Shown here piece after piece: positions 22,906-35,306 of a stretch of 64,000 bases of DNA. This DNA is from Albugo candida (lineage: Eukaryota; Oomycota; Peronosporomycetes; Albuginales): assembly GCA_040437565.1 (NCBI GenBank), contig JBDOQK010000003.1, positions 946,877 to 1,010,876 on the forward strand, written 5' to 3'. Position numbers and translations under genes: made by a program. The stretch's first letter is position 1. Every line of letters begins with the position of its first letter. Below the pieces are notes generated by a model. That model was given only the letters and a program-made list of their open reading frames with translations, was not told where the DNA came from and did no database searches.

Positions 22906-22930
22906 TTTTTTACCAACTAAAAGTAACTCA

Positions 22931-25900
22931 ATGTCGCAAGCGACTTTGAAATCAAGAAATGTCATCGGCATTCTACGAGAAGTGCATAGTATTTGGGAGC
23001 GTCGCGTGCCACTGACACCGTTCCATGTGAGTAAATTAGTGGCAACAGGAGTCAAAGTTGTTATTCAGCCCTCCGCACTTCGAATTTTTACAAATGAGCA
23101 ATATGAAAAGGCAGGCGCCACCATAACAGAGAACTTGGAGTTGGCGGATGTCATTCTTGGCGTCAAGCAAGTTTCCTGCTCAAATTTACTTTCAAAAAAG
23201 ACGTATATGTTTTTCAGTCACACAATTAAAGGACAGACCGAAAATATGGCGCTTTTGGATGCAATTCGTTCCAAGAATATCACATTGTTTGACTATGAGT
23301 GCATTACGGAAAATGGAAAGCTCAACGGAAAACGTTTGATCGCTTTCGGAGAGAATGCAGGGCAGGCAGGGATGATTGCAGGACTTCGAGGTCTTGGAGA
23401 ACGCCTCATTCATTTGGGATACTCGACACCATTTGTAAATATTGGCTCCGCGTACATGTACTGTAGCTTGGAAAGTGCCAAGAAAGCAGTCGAAACTGCA
23501 GGGAATAAGATCAAAGTCGAAGGAATACCCCGTGAATTGGCACCACTCAGCTTTGTTTTCACTGGAGAGGGGAATGTATCGCGAGGGGCTCAGGAGATCT
23601 TTAGACTGATGCCGCATCAAATGGTGAATCCGTCAGAATTGCCTCATCTACCACCCAACCCACATATTTTGTATGGCACAGTTGCTACAAGCGAATTTCT
23701 AGCTGTACCAAAGGACCCTAACGCACGTGCTTCCCATTCCAAGCGAGATTATTACGCACATCCTGATCAGTATGAAGGCGTCTTTCATGATCGTATCGCT
23801 CCTTACACAAGCATGATTATAAATGAGATGTACTGGGATGATCGATTTCCAAGATTGATGACCAAGCAGCAATTGCAACAAATGTATGATGGAGGAAATC
23901 GCAAGCTTGTAGGCATTGCTGATATCACTTGTGATATAGGTGGTGGTATTGAATGGACAGAGTATGCGACCAAAATTGAAAAACCATTTGCGATGTATGA
24001 TATTACGAATGGTCGAATGCGAGATGGTCTAGACGGTGATGGAGTGATGATGATGACAGTTGATCACTTGCCCAGTGAGCTTGCTATAGAATCGAGTCAG
24101 CACTTTGGTGAAAAGCTGATGCCATTTTTGCAAACTCTGACATCTGTACCACTTCCAATTCAAGTTGCGGACCTACCAACATCATTGAAGGGAGCCTGCA
24201 TCGTCAGCAATGGTGCATTAGCTCCTGCATATGAGTACATTGATCGCCTGAGGGCGGATAAAAGTCGACGTAGCTCTGGACAGCTGCCACTGGAAGCTGA
24301 TCAGAGTACTAGCTGTTGTATCCGTTTAGAAGGGCACTTGTTTGATACTGGATTGATCAACAAGATCTTGGACTTGGTCGAGTCTGAGCATGGAGACTCT
24401 CACTTGTTTGACTGTAAAATTCGTCCGAGCAACTACGATGCAGCACAAAGTAGCATTTCAAGTGCTATATGGAGGGTGACTACAGAGAACAAAGGTCAAT
24501 TGGAATCCATCAAGCACAACATATCCAATCTTTGCTCATCTATTGAAGAAGCCAACGCTTCCATGACCGAGTTGAATGAATGTTCTGTTTCTCAACTCCA
24601 AACACAAAAACAGACTCTTTGTACACTTCCCGCAAAGCAGAAAAGATCCGTGTTGTGTCTTGGTAGTGGTCTTGTTGCAGCTCCATTAGTCGAATATCTC
24701 TCACGCGAGGATCATCAACACGTGACAATAGTTTCTGGTGTACTTGGAGAAGCCGAACGCACCAAGAACAGATTCTCACGTCCAAATATACACGCTATCC
24801 ATCTGGATGTATTGGCGAAGGAAGCTGAATTGCAGCGTTTGATCAATGACGCTGATTGCGTCGTGTCGCTCTTACCTGCATCGATGCATGTCCAAATAGC
24901 TAATCTCTGCATATCTTCTCGAGTTCCAATGGTTACCGCAAGTTATGTGTCTCCTGATATGAAAATGTTGGATTCAAAAGCTCGAGAAGCCAAGATACCA
25001 ATTCTCTGTGAGCTCGGACTTGATCCTGGAATGGATCATATGAGTGCCGTAAAAGTTATCGACGAGGTAAAAGCTTTGGGAGGTACCGTTGTATCATTCT
25101 CTTCCGTATGTGGTGGCCTTCCTTCTCCGGAGGCTGCGGACAATCCCATCGGGTATAAATTCAGCTGGAGTCCTCGAGGTGTGTTGACGGCAGCACTCAA
25201 TTCTGCTCGATATCGGAAGAACGGTGAGATTGTAAATGTGGAAGGAAAGCATTTGCTGAAGATGAGTGAGCCTATTCGTTTTCTACCAGCATTGGCGCTT
25301 GAGCAGATTCCTAATCGAGATTCTCTTATATATGGTGATCTATACGGTATTCCTCACGCTGAAACTCTTTTCAGGGGAACACTGCGTTACAATGGCTGTT
25401 GTCGCGTTTTGGATCAATTGAAACATTTCGGACTTTTTGACATCGACAACACTTTCCAGTCTTTGCCGTTTTCAACTTGGCCGGAGCTACTTCACCATCT
25501 GGAAACGACAAATAGGATTGAATTGGATGATGATGCAGCCGCTTTTATCAATTGGCTGGGCATGTGCGATGAGAAGACTCAATTTGAGCGAGGTTCCTCT
25601 ACACTCGACACGTTTTGCTCCTTACTCCAAAAGAAACTTTCATACGAACCAGGTGAGCGAGATATGGCATTGATGCATCACGAGTTCGGCATCCAGTATC
25701 GGAATGGAAGAAAGGAGAAGAGGACGTCCACTTTTGTTGGTTACGGATCTGAAAATGGTGACACAATCATGGCCAAAACTGTTGGTATTACTGCTGCTAT
25801 TGGTGCCCAGCTGATTCTGGAGAAGGTTGTGCTTAGTCGTGGTGTGCTGATTCCGACGACAAGAGAGATTTATGAGCCCGCACTCGATAGATTGAAGGCG

Positions 25901-25942
25901 GAAGGTATTGGTTTTAAAGAAAGGATAGTAGCGCAACCGTGA
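22931..25942 (+). CDS. AASS: Bifunctional lysine-ketoglutarate reductase / saccharopine dehydrogenase
   Basis: One uninterrupted exon of 1003 residues. Residues 1-470 or so form the LKR (saccharopine dehydrogenase, lysine-forming type) half: IGILREVHSIWERRVPLTP at the start, FGENAGQAGMIAGLRGLGER, FVFTGEGNVSRGAQEIF and DITCDIGGGIEWT. A linker of about 100 residues follows. The second half is the glutamate-forming SDH: Rossmann motif VLCLGSGLVAAPLVEYL at about 573-589, DADCVVSLLPASMH, CELGLDPGMDHMSAVKVID and CGGLPSPEAADNPIGYKFSW. The enzyme converts lysine plus 2-oxoglutarate to saccharopine and then to aminoadipate semialdehyde plus glutamate. Length and domain order equal animal and plant AASS. 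No clear mitochondrial presequence is seen before the first catalytic motif. The lack of introns contrasts with the intron-rich neighbours. Confidence 0.95.
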   Translation: MSQATLKSRNVIGILREVHSIWERRVPLTPFHVSKLVATGVKVVIQPSALRIFTNEQYEKAGATITENLELADVILGVKQVSCSNLLSKKTYMFFSHTIKGQTENMALLDAIRSKNITLFDYECITENGKLNGKRLIAFGENAGQAGMIAGLRGLGERLIHLGYSTPFVNIGSAYMYCSLESAKKAVETAGNKIKVEGIPRELAPLSFVFTGEGNVSRGAQEIFRLMPHQMVNPSELPHLPPNPHILYGTVATSEFLAVPKDPNARASHSKRDYYAHPDQYEGVFHDRIAPYTSMIINEMYWDDRFPRLMTKQQLQQMYDGGNRKLVGIADITCDIGGGIEWTEYATKIEKPFAMYDITNGRMRDGLDGDGVMMMTVDHLPSELAIESSQHFGEKLMPFLQTLTSVPLPIQVADLPTSLKGACIVSNGALAPAYEYIDRLRADKSRRSSGQLPLEADQSTSCCIRLEGHLFDTGLINKILDLVESEHGDSHLFDCKIRPSNYDAAQSSISSAIWRVTTENKGQLESIKHNISNLCSSIEEANASMTELNECSVSQLQTQKQTLCTLPAKQKRSVLCLGSGLVAAPLVEYLSREDHQHVTIVSGVLGEAERTKNRFSRPNIHAIHLDVLAKEAELQRLINDADCVVSLLPASMHVQIANLCISSRVPMVTASYVSPDMKMLDSKAREAKIPILCELGLDPGMDHMSAVKVIDEVKALGGTVVSFSSVCGGLPSPEAADNPIGYKFSWSPRGVLTAALNSARYRKNGEIVNVEGKHLLKMSEPIRFLPALALEQIPNRDSLIYGDLYGIPHAETLFRGTLRYNGCCRVLDQLKHFGLFDIDNTFQSLPFSTWPELLHHLETTNRIELDDDAAAFINWLGMCDEKTQFERGSSTLDTFCSLLQKKLSYEPGERDMALMHHEFGIQYRNGRKEKRTSTFVGYGSENGDTIMAKTVGITAAIGAQLILEKVVLSRGVLIPTTREIYEPALDRLKAEGIGFKERIVAQP

Positions 25943-28038
25943 TAGAATATCACCCGTATCTCGAGAGATCATACGCCGTATCGGAGTTTTATTATTGAGA
26001 TCATGTGGAAGAAGGACAGTGGCCCACATGTCTCCTCGATAGCTCTCCAAAGAGATTTGTGCTGTTATGATCTATACTTATTTTCTGCCTCTTTTGTATC
26101 GTGCTGGCTGCAAATCTCTCAATGATCGAATTATTGTTCATCAGAGCAATTAATATCACCTATAAGCTCACACATTCCTATCACTAATCAAACGCACCCA
26201 ACATCTGGTAAATCGTCGATGCTATGCAGGTTCGGGGGTTAGACGTGGAATAATTAGGAGAAGAAATGTCACAAGTAGTTGATAGCTCTCTCCTTTCAAT
26301 ACTCAAACGCTTTTCAAATTATTACTCCTGCATTCTGTACAATTATACCGAGTATCGTGATGAATTTTGGCAATTTAGGCATGGTTGTATTAATGCCCTT
26401 CTAATTGGTATTCACTGCATTTGCGCCTCCTTCCATTTCCTACCGTGCTTCCGATGGTCTGTTATCCTTTGAGAATTACGTCGGATGTTCTCGAGCGGCA
26501 TTACACGTTTATGTCGTAGCACAAGGTATCTGACTAAACAATCGTCATTAATGTCCACCAAATTGCCCGAGAGCTGTAGTGGTGTGCAGGAAAGACTGCG
26601 CGTTGCTGGGTCGCTTTGTAAGTAAGCGATAAACACGCGTCATTTCTTGCTACTCTTATAATGATGCTGGCTCTACTTTTTTATGAAGCAGCGGGAGTAG
26701 TAGAAAAATTCTCACATGAACCTGGCAGAGCCGCGATCATGTGCGAGCACGGTAAATCGCCATTATGTATACGGACATTCGTGGTCTAAAGATCCTATGT
26801 AGCTTTGTTCGATTGGTAAGAACAAAGTGAATAGAATACCTCAAAACGGAAAAACTGAACAATTGTTGCAAACAAAATAAGGCATTTACCTGATCACTAC
26901 GCACAAAAGTCATTTGGCATTTGAATAGAATCATCAAATTGACCAAAAGCAAAGCTATAACCGACTTCCTCTTATAAGCAACCATGCTGTATCAAGTGTT
27001 TAAAATCCGTTCGATATCTCCTTTCAAGTATTTTTCTATTTACAATCTTTGGTTTGCCAATGGGTAATGCGCTGCACAACGTGTGTGTTCCAGTCTGAAA
27101 ATCTTTTCTATGTGGTACCTCTTCAAAAATTCTTCAGGGACATTTTTATTGATATGCGAAGCAAAAACCAAATCGGTGGCACACGAAATACTATGCCAAT
27201 TCTTTTTGACAAAGCCGAAATGCGTTCTATCACAATAAGAGCGGGATCCCATATGTCCTCCCCAAATCATCAGACTATACTCGATGGAGTATTGAAGCAA
27301 ATCCGGCGCATGCCATCATTACGACCAAGCCCCAGACACGATACACGATTACAGAGCTATGAGTCATGTAGACGATATACTGGTTTAGCCGTAAAAGTAT
27401 TGTAAGACTCGATTTCGGTGCACAAAAAGCTTCTGTAGCCTTCTTTTCATAATTCTTGGATCCATGAGATTTTTCTTAGAATGAGAATATATTAGTCAGC
27501 GAGTTGATACCGAAAAAATGGGCCTGAGTAAAATTTGTCCGTTCCCACTCTTATTAGCCGAAAAATAATGACTCCATAAAATGTCTTAGTCTTAGGTGGA
27601 AGTCGTCAATGGTCAATGGGATGCACATGTACAGATATCATCACGCAGTAAATAATCAATCTGAATGTACTAATACGCCAACCAAAACGACTGGACGTTG
27701 GATATCAGAGCGTTAAAATGTGCAGAAGGATTGATTATTCATATGAGTTGTGCAACAGATTGCACATTTATCTAGGGGAGGAAGTGATTAGCACCATTTC
27801 CCAAAACCTCATTATGGAAGCCTTTTTTCACGATTATGCAGCGGATGATGTAACGAGAAGGAGCTTCTCCGACACATTAATCTTTTTGTTGGAATGATCG
27901 ACTACGGAAGTAGATTGTGTAGAAGCATTATAGGTAGCCCAAATTTGATCGGTTCGTGGGATTCAGAGACTTGAAGGTTATAATTAATCTCGTAATGGAT
28001 ATTCAGGCGGCTACTGAGCAGTTTCATAATGCAGCCGC
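25943..28038. other. Gene-free stretch
   Basis: About 2.1 kb with no frame that shows family resemblance on either strand. The first 100 bp should be the LKR/SDH 3' UTR. Confidence 0.5.
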
Positions 28039-28154
28039 TGTTAGAAACCGTACAAAAGATAACACACAGATTTGTTGTTTAAAAGGTATATTGAGAACTC
28101 TCTAGCAACCTATCTTACGTTCTCTTTCGACCTTTTACTGTCTACGTCTTCACA
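28039..28154 (-). repeat. Copia 3' LTR
   Basis: About 116 bp, starting TGTTAGAAACCGTACAAAAG on the plus strand and matching 33172-33290 at roughly 80 percent. No target-site duplication is evident. Confidence 0.75.
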
Positions 28155-31100
28155 GGACCGTGATCTTCCATTAGTGAAGATCTTCAACTTACCGTCGCTG
28201 TATTCAGTAGATGTAGTTGCGGTTTCCAACACGCCCTCCTCCAAAGATAGTCCATCACTTTGGAAAAGTGTAGTTTGATCAGACCGATCATTGAGCTCAA
28301 TCTTTCGAGTCTTTCACTGGCAAGAGGCTTTGTCATGATGTCTGATGGTTTTAACTCAGTCTTGACTTTCCATAACTCCACATTTCCTTTTTCCACTTGA
28401 TCTAGGACGTAATGCCAGCACAGTTCGATGTGTCTTGTTCTACGGTTGTATGTATTATTCGTTGGCATAACATAGACCCCCTGAATGTCAATCCCCATAC
28501 GGAAAATAGGCTTGACGTTTGAGAAAACTTGTGGTAAAACGTTCCGGAGCCCTTGTACTTCCAACAAGCTTCGCATGCTGCTACATATTATGCCTCTGCA
28601 GTTGACTGGGCCACGATGCTTCGGCGTCTGGAAGGCCATGATATTGCACCTTCAGCAAGGCAGTGCACGAAAACGGTAACGCTTTTTCGCGTGTCGGGGT
28701 CATTTCCCCAGTTAGAGTCACAGTAGCCATCGACAGTCAAAATTGATTGCTGAACTTCTGTCATATTTCGAGTATACAATTCCTTTTGTCGTCGTGCCAA
28801 TCAGGTACCTAAGGACTCTTTTTGCGGCTCCGATGTGCTGCTGCGTAGGATTCTGCACGTAGCGGCTTAATTGTCCAACGGGACATGGGAGTTCAGGCCT
28901 GGTACAAGTCGCGAGGTACATCAAGACCCGAAGAGCTCTTGGTATGGAAAAGTCTTTCCATTTGCGGATATTTGTTTCCTTTATTTCATATCTGTGTCCA
29001 CCACAGTCAAACGTGTGTTACACTTCATCGGAATTCTACTTGAGTGAGCATTACTGAAATTGAAGCGCTCCATAATTTCTTGGCAATACTTTGTCTGGTG
29101 GATCTTTGTGGAATGTTCGCTCTGTTCCACCTGCATACCCAGTACGTGTTGAACATACCTTGGTCTTTCAACCCATAACACTTGTCCAGAAACTCAAACA
29201 TTTTGATCTTGAAGTCTAGAATTTTCGGTTGCACATAAGATGTCATCCACGTAGAGAAGTAGAATCGTGAATTCGCCGTCATGATCGTAGAAGTAGAGGT
29301 ATGGTTCTTTCGCAGATTGCATAAATCATAATCAGCAAACCAGCGATTCACTTCGCTGTTCCGTTTTCTTCCAGATCGACGTAATCCATAGAGTGCTTTG
29401 TCAATGACCATCCCTTTGTTTTTGCAAGGATAGCGTTCGACTTCCTCCAGAAATTGCTTGATGCTCAGGGCGGCATTGATGTCACCCTGATAGATTGTAA
29501 TACCTTGTAAGATGCCCACCGCAACAAACATCCTGAATGTGGCCATGCGTGCCACAGGGGAGAAGTTATCCTTGAAATCGATGCCAGGCCTCTGCTTGTC
29601 ACCCCTCGCCATAACTCGTGCCTTGAACCTCACCACGTAGCCTAACTGATCTGTCTTGAGAACGAAGACCCACATCGTTCTGATAGTTTGTTGTCCACTT
29701 GGGATATCCGAACGCGAAATTTACCTTAAAACTTCTTCGTCTTCTAAAGAGGCCATTTCAGTATCCATTGCATTGCGCCACAATTCTGCGTCTTTTGATC
29801 GCATGGCTTGGTGATAATTCTTACGGATTTTGATGTCCTTTTCGTGTAATCCACGCTGGTCACGACAATCCATGTTTGATGTCTTGTATGTTGAATACAC
29901 TTTTTAAAGCTCTAATCCCACAAGTCCATTTTCTGCTCCATTCTTAGACAGCAGTGAATGTTTTAATCTAGCAGCTTTCAGTAGCTTTGCATTTTTTAAA
30001 TTTATCTTGGTGCGTTTCCTTTCGCGCATCCGTCGAATTTGGACTCCCCTCGGACGTCGATGTCCAATTGATTGATTGTAGCGGATTGCTAGTTGTTGCT
30101 TGGTAATGTGATACGTTTCAAGTTCACGTTCTTTCTCTGGTTCAAAGTTGTGTTTTTGCTCATCGTCTTGCGAGCTGTCTAAGATTCCTTTCACTGTAGC
30201 CAGATATGTGACGTGACCGGCTGACTCGGCATCCCAATTTCGAGATCTCTATCATTTCCACTGCTAGCAATATTATTGCCAAAAACTTCGCTGCCCTAAT
30301 GCTTCCCAACCTGAGCTTGTGTCCGCTTGAGTATTTCTGTTCAGCCTGCAGACTTACCGTAAATTCGCGAGCAAACTCATGGGTTTCGCTTTCCAGCGTT
30401 TCGTTGAGATCACAGGTTACAGGAACGTCACTGTTGCTCAGTATGTCTTCCCACACGAGTTTCTCTTCACTATCAAGATCACCCGGTGGTGTCTCCACCT
30501 CTTGATCTTCGCCTAATATCGTCCCCTTGCAAGTTTTTGTTGATTCCATGTCGACATCGTCGCAATTTTCTGCTGATTCCATATCAACATTGCTGCACAC
30601 ATACTGCTTATCGGGCGGTGTCGCAGTCGGCTAGTTGGTGGAATACGTCTTGGTTTTACTCAGTAAGATTTTCCAGTTCCCCTCTTTGATGAAGTCATCA
30701 AATGCCTGTAACCATCTCCTGACTTCATTTGAGTATGTGGATCATGACGGTTCTTGTACTTGATTGATTCATTAATTTTCACATCTGAAACGAATCCCTT
30801 CTTGTGTTCGGTGAGGAAGTACACGTTACAACCCACAACATCTTCGCAGTAGCCTAACAAGAGTCCAATTCTGCAGTTCATATATTTTCTTTCTTTTTGA
30901 GACGGGAACATGGCAGTAAGTCAAGGAATCAAATGCTCGCAGGTGATGGATGTCCAGATTAGAGCCAAACAGGGTCTCGTATGGTGTACATGCTGCTCCT
31001 TTGCAGTACACACGATTCTTGATGTAAATTGAATTTTCTAATGCATGCACCTAGAACAACTTCGGAAATCCAGATTGATGCATCATTGCCTTGATCATTC

Positions 31101-33171
31101 TGATCAATGTCTGGTGTGTTCGTTCTACCAGGTTAAGCTGAGAAGCGTTTAGTACAACCTTGGTGTGCACTATGCCATTTTTGGTATACCAGTCCTCCTT
31201 TGTTCTATTTCAGAACTCTTGTCCTTTCCGGACTTGTCGCACCAAATTCTCCTGTTGCACGTTTTTGTCGAGTTCATGGGCATGGTGTCGCTCTGCCCAT
31301 TTGATATAGTTTTTAAGCGCACATTTACTTCGCCTTCGGTCTTAGAATTTAATGTGAAAGCCTTCATGTAGCGTGAATATCCGTCCATGACCACGAGAAC
31401 AGCAGAATTTGGCGAGCCATTGTTTACCCCGGGAATAATTAGGTATGCGAAGATAATGTCATTTACTCTCGCCATTTTCCTGTCGATAGCTTTTCGAAAT
31501 CCTTTTCTTCGCTGCTTGCCAAAGTGACAATCCGCACAATCTAGTTTTCCCCGGAGCTTGAGCATGATGCTCTTGTCCATCCCCCGATCAACCATTTGCC
31601 AAATATATTCAGGGCAGATATGTCCAAGTCTCTCGTGCCAGACGTCACTGTCTGCGACGCCATCTGTATTAGCAAAGTTTGTAGAAACTTGCTTCTTGCC
31701 TCTCGGTTGATCTTTCTTGTTTGCGTCATTGCCAGTATTATGAGCAGTGAACGTCCATAGATTATTGTTGTATTGTGTTCGGATTACACTTGCCCCATCC
31801 TTTATCATTCCAAATGATTAGTTTTCATTATTCCATGTCATTTCGAAACCTTGATCCATTGCTAGGCCAGGTGAAAATAAATTTCAGCCAGCTGTTGGGA
31901 CGTATAATACGTCTTCCACAAGTAAGAACACCATTTGTTCGTCAATCATCACTGAAAGAAGGATAGTTCCAAATCCTTTTGCTTTAGCGTCAACACCATC
32001 AGCAAAGCCTGAAATATTTGGATTCCACTCGCTATCATCCATATTTTGTAGTGTCGTAAAATATTCTTTGCACGCTGTGATATGTATATTCGATCCCGAG
32101 TCAAAGTACCATTGACAAGGTTCATATCCTTTACTGATGAGCTTTGTAACTTCTCCCATCACAACTTCGCGCTTCTATGAATTTCTACGATCATCATCTG
32201 GATTTCCTTCAACTTCTTGTGTCGCTACCTTTTGTTCTCCCGAACGAGCATGATTTGATTTTCCGTTTTTTATTCCTTCCAAATTTGGACTATCACGTTT
32301 GAAATGATCTCCACCGCAATATAAGCAACCACCAGTTCCAATTCTTGCTCTTGGTTTTCTATCAGTATGGTTATATGTATTTTTGCCGTGCTGAGTTTCG
32401 CCTTGCGTATACTGGTCTTTTTGTTGTTGCTTGTTTCCAAAAGCATGGTTTCGCAGTCTTCGTTTCTTTATTCTGCGGTAATTATCATCTCTCGAAGCAG
32501 TTCCGGTGTGTATTTTGCCACGTTCGTGCTGAATAACACTTTACGCCTTAATTCATCATAGCACACCTGTGACGGAAGACTTCTTAACATGCGATCCACC
32601 ATCTGCAAGTCATTTACGTGTGATCCTGAATCTACCAGTTGATTCTTGATATCGAGAAGTTTGTAGAGATGGCTCCATACGTTTCCTTTTCCACGCAGAT
32701 GAGTCCTGTGTAGCTAACCCTGCAAGCGATACACCTTCTGCGCAATCATAGCAGGATTTGTCTTGCCCTCGTGGATCGATACGAGCTCAGCCCACATCTC
32801 CGTGCCTGTACTCTTCCTCATCACTTGTTTTGCAAGTTTCATTGACAGTGATCCTTGGATAAGAAATTTGATTTTGGCTTGCTTTTTCTTAAATTCGCCC
32901 TTCTCTTCGTCGTTCCAGCTTACGTCTTGGCACTCTTCAACAATAGCGATCTGGTCTAATAAGGTTTCCTCGTACGCATTCATCATGGCATGTTTGTAGA
33001 ATTTCTAGTCGTCTCCATTCCAGTGTATGGGAGTCCCTGCATGCCCAATCGTGAATTCGTTGCGTTCTTCTCCGTCGCTGTCGAAGTCTGACAATGAAGA
33101 TACGTTCTGTCTTTTGTGTCGCGTCGGTCGCGTAGCACCGCGTAGTCTCTGGGTGCTTGGGCTCATAACCG

Positions 33172-33290
33172 TATTAGAAACCGTACAAAAGATACCACAC
33201 AAAGACTTGCTGTTTAAAAAGTATATTGGGAACTCCCTAAGCAACTAGCTCATTTCTCTCTGTGACCTTTTCCCGAAGCAAATATTTACA
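33172..33290 (-). repeat. Copia 5' LTR
   Basis: About 119 bp, in the same orientation as the left copy. The outer end is less certain because similarity fades there. Unusually short for an LTR. Confidence 0.75.
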
Positions 33291-34286
33291 TTTGGGCCAA
33301 TCGGTTCGTTGATTTCATAGTCGTAATGGATCGTGATTGTATGACATCGCATATGACTTTTAGTATATGTGACGAAAAGAAACTATAGCTTTCAATTTTT
33401 TTGCTACTTTCACGTACAAAAATGGGTCCAGCGATCAATTTTGCATGCGGAAAGTTTCATTCAAGTCATTGTAATGGCTCTTGAAAGTGCTATGGTACGC
33501 ATAATCCTCAGTCCCCATCCATGGACCTATTCTGGCTACTGCATTGTCTGTGTGATCAGTTTCAACCACGAATTCGGGGATAGCTCACTGGGTGCATTAT
33601 CTATACGACTGAATGATATTTGCCATCAACCATAGTACAATTAATCGCTATGTTCCTGGTAAAATTCAGGTGATGCAGATACTCGACTAGATGACTTCGA
33701 CTTGGCCGTTCGGCAATGGAATAATGACAAGTGCCATTCTTTATACCATGAGAGCTCTTTTAACTTTCGCCGTAACCTTGGCGATGGCCTTAATTAACAA
33801 GGTAACAATAAAAAGCGAAATCGGATCCTAAACAGAAAATCTTCACGTGCTATCGTCCAGTTGCGATGGCAGCGCAATAATTTCCCGTTGCAGCGATACT
33901 GAAGGCCAAGCTATGGTTTAGTGTCCGTCTTCCTATCTGTAGACACTTTTCTGCATTTTGTAAGCCTCATGACTTCTCCTTGTGTATATACACGAGCCGG
34001 GCAACAGCTCAAGATACAGTGAACATCAAGCGAGATATTATGATACATTATTGGGTAGAGAGCTGAATGTGATATACTGCTGGTTGCACGGAGCACACCA
34101 CTTGAAGTGGCATCAACTCAATTATTCGAAGTGACGTTGACTTTGCACAGCTCTTCCATCATTAAGGTTCAGAAACTTTTATAACTTGTGTCATCGTATA
34201 TGGTAAAATTATATCGAGTATCTGGCACTTCTGCTCGTTGATAAGCATTAGGTGACTCTCTTCGATCCTTCATTTACAAAATATGG
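33291..34286. other. Gene-free stretch
   Basis: No supported gene on either strand next to the Copia element. Confidence 0.45.
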
Positions 34287-35306
34287 ATGTACGAAGTTCA
34301 CAATGAGATCGAGAAATGGAGAAGCAAGGTAAGCAATTTGTTTTCTCAAGTACACATCCCTATCATAGTCGCTTACAGGGAGCTCTTGACGGCACAAAAA
34401 ATGCTTTGTCTACTTTTAGCTCAAAACATATGGTTGGAGCATCAGTACCGTGTCGCTATGAGCCTGAGTTTATCCCCCAATTCGACTATTATGCTCTACA
34501 GGAATATTTAGCGACAACGTTCACGAAAAGCACTACCCTTTTCGAGGAAAGAGCAATAGGCATCACTATTACGTGTTAGACCATGCACCTTCAGATGGCC
34601 CATTCAAGTTCTTGGAGACTGAGATTAATCCCAAAACTTGCAAGTGATCCCGAGAAGAGAAGGATATGGGAAACCACAATGTGTCCAGGTTCATAGAAAG
34701 CTATATATGGGAAACAAGGGCGAGCCCCACACAAAAGGATCGAAATTCCCATGATGATAAGACCGACGTTATAAAATGCGCGCAACTTCCTTAAACTATA
34801 GATTGGAGGAATGAGGTTCCATACATCTCCTTGATTTCTTTGGTGGCTTTGACTTACGGTATGGAACTATTTTAGAGTTTTAGTCCCATACCGAATGTCC
34901 AAAAATGTCGGCAGGGCCATGCTCTACCTACAAGTGATTTTCATTTATTCTCATTAATAAATCATTCTCTTGAGCCATACAGCAGGTCCTATTGGGCTTC
35001 CTGGAAGCAATCATGTTCCACGTTTTGCGAAGGAGTTCACCGATTTAAGTACGTTTTTTAAGAGGGACACTTTTTTTAGGTGAGATGCGAAAAATAGAAG
35101 CAAATGGACCAATGTTGCGCAGACATGAAACGGATTTTTGTCTTCATTGGATGCTTAAGTCAGGCGCATCTCCTGCCGATTTTTGCGTTTCTGCACAATT
35201 GATCGAACTTTTCGTGCACACCAGTCAGCTGTTCACAATCGAGACCGCGGCAGTGATTGCAAAACTCAGTGTACTTAGTAAGAGATCTTTATCGATTTTC
35301 ATTTAG
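34287..35306 (+). pseudogene. Possible decayed gene, unknown
   Basis: Two protein-like plus-strand patches: 34316-34579 (HSRLQGALDGTKNALSTFSS, then CRYEPEFIPQFDYYALQEYL) and 34985-35306 (GLPGSNHVPRFAKEFTDL, then LHWMLKSGASPADFCVSAQL). Between them lies about 400 bp without coding character. They may be remnants of one gene. No family recognised. Confidence 0.2.

Larger units (their letters stand above)
28039..33290 (-). mobile_element. Ty1/Copia LTR retrotransposon, old and broken
   Basis: About 5.25 kb on the minus strand. All Copia parts are seen in the expected order from high to low coordinates: gag with a UBN2-like block (about 33000-32700), a CCHC-type remnant (GGDHFKRDS, about 32300), aspartic protease (WYFDSGSNIHIT, about 32130), integrase (WHERLGH and CADCHFGKQRRKGF, about 31650-31450), reverse transcriptase (NFSPVARMATFRMFVAVG, about 29570) and RNase H (CDSNWGNDPDTRKS, about 28720). 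The order integrase before reverse transcriptase defines Copia. The reading frame is broken in many places. The two LTRs differ at roughly a fifth of aligned sites, pointing to an old insertion. Confidence 0.92.

Noticed and set aside
30299-32561. Plus-strand hydrophobic frames within 30.3-32.6 kb as host genes
   Set aside because: They are antisense shadows of the Copia coding region.
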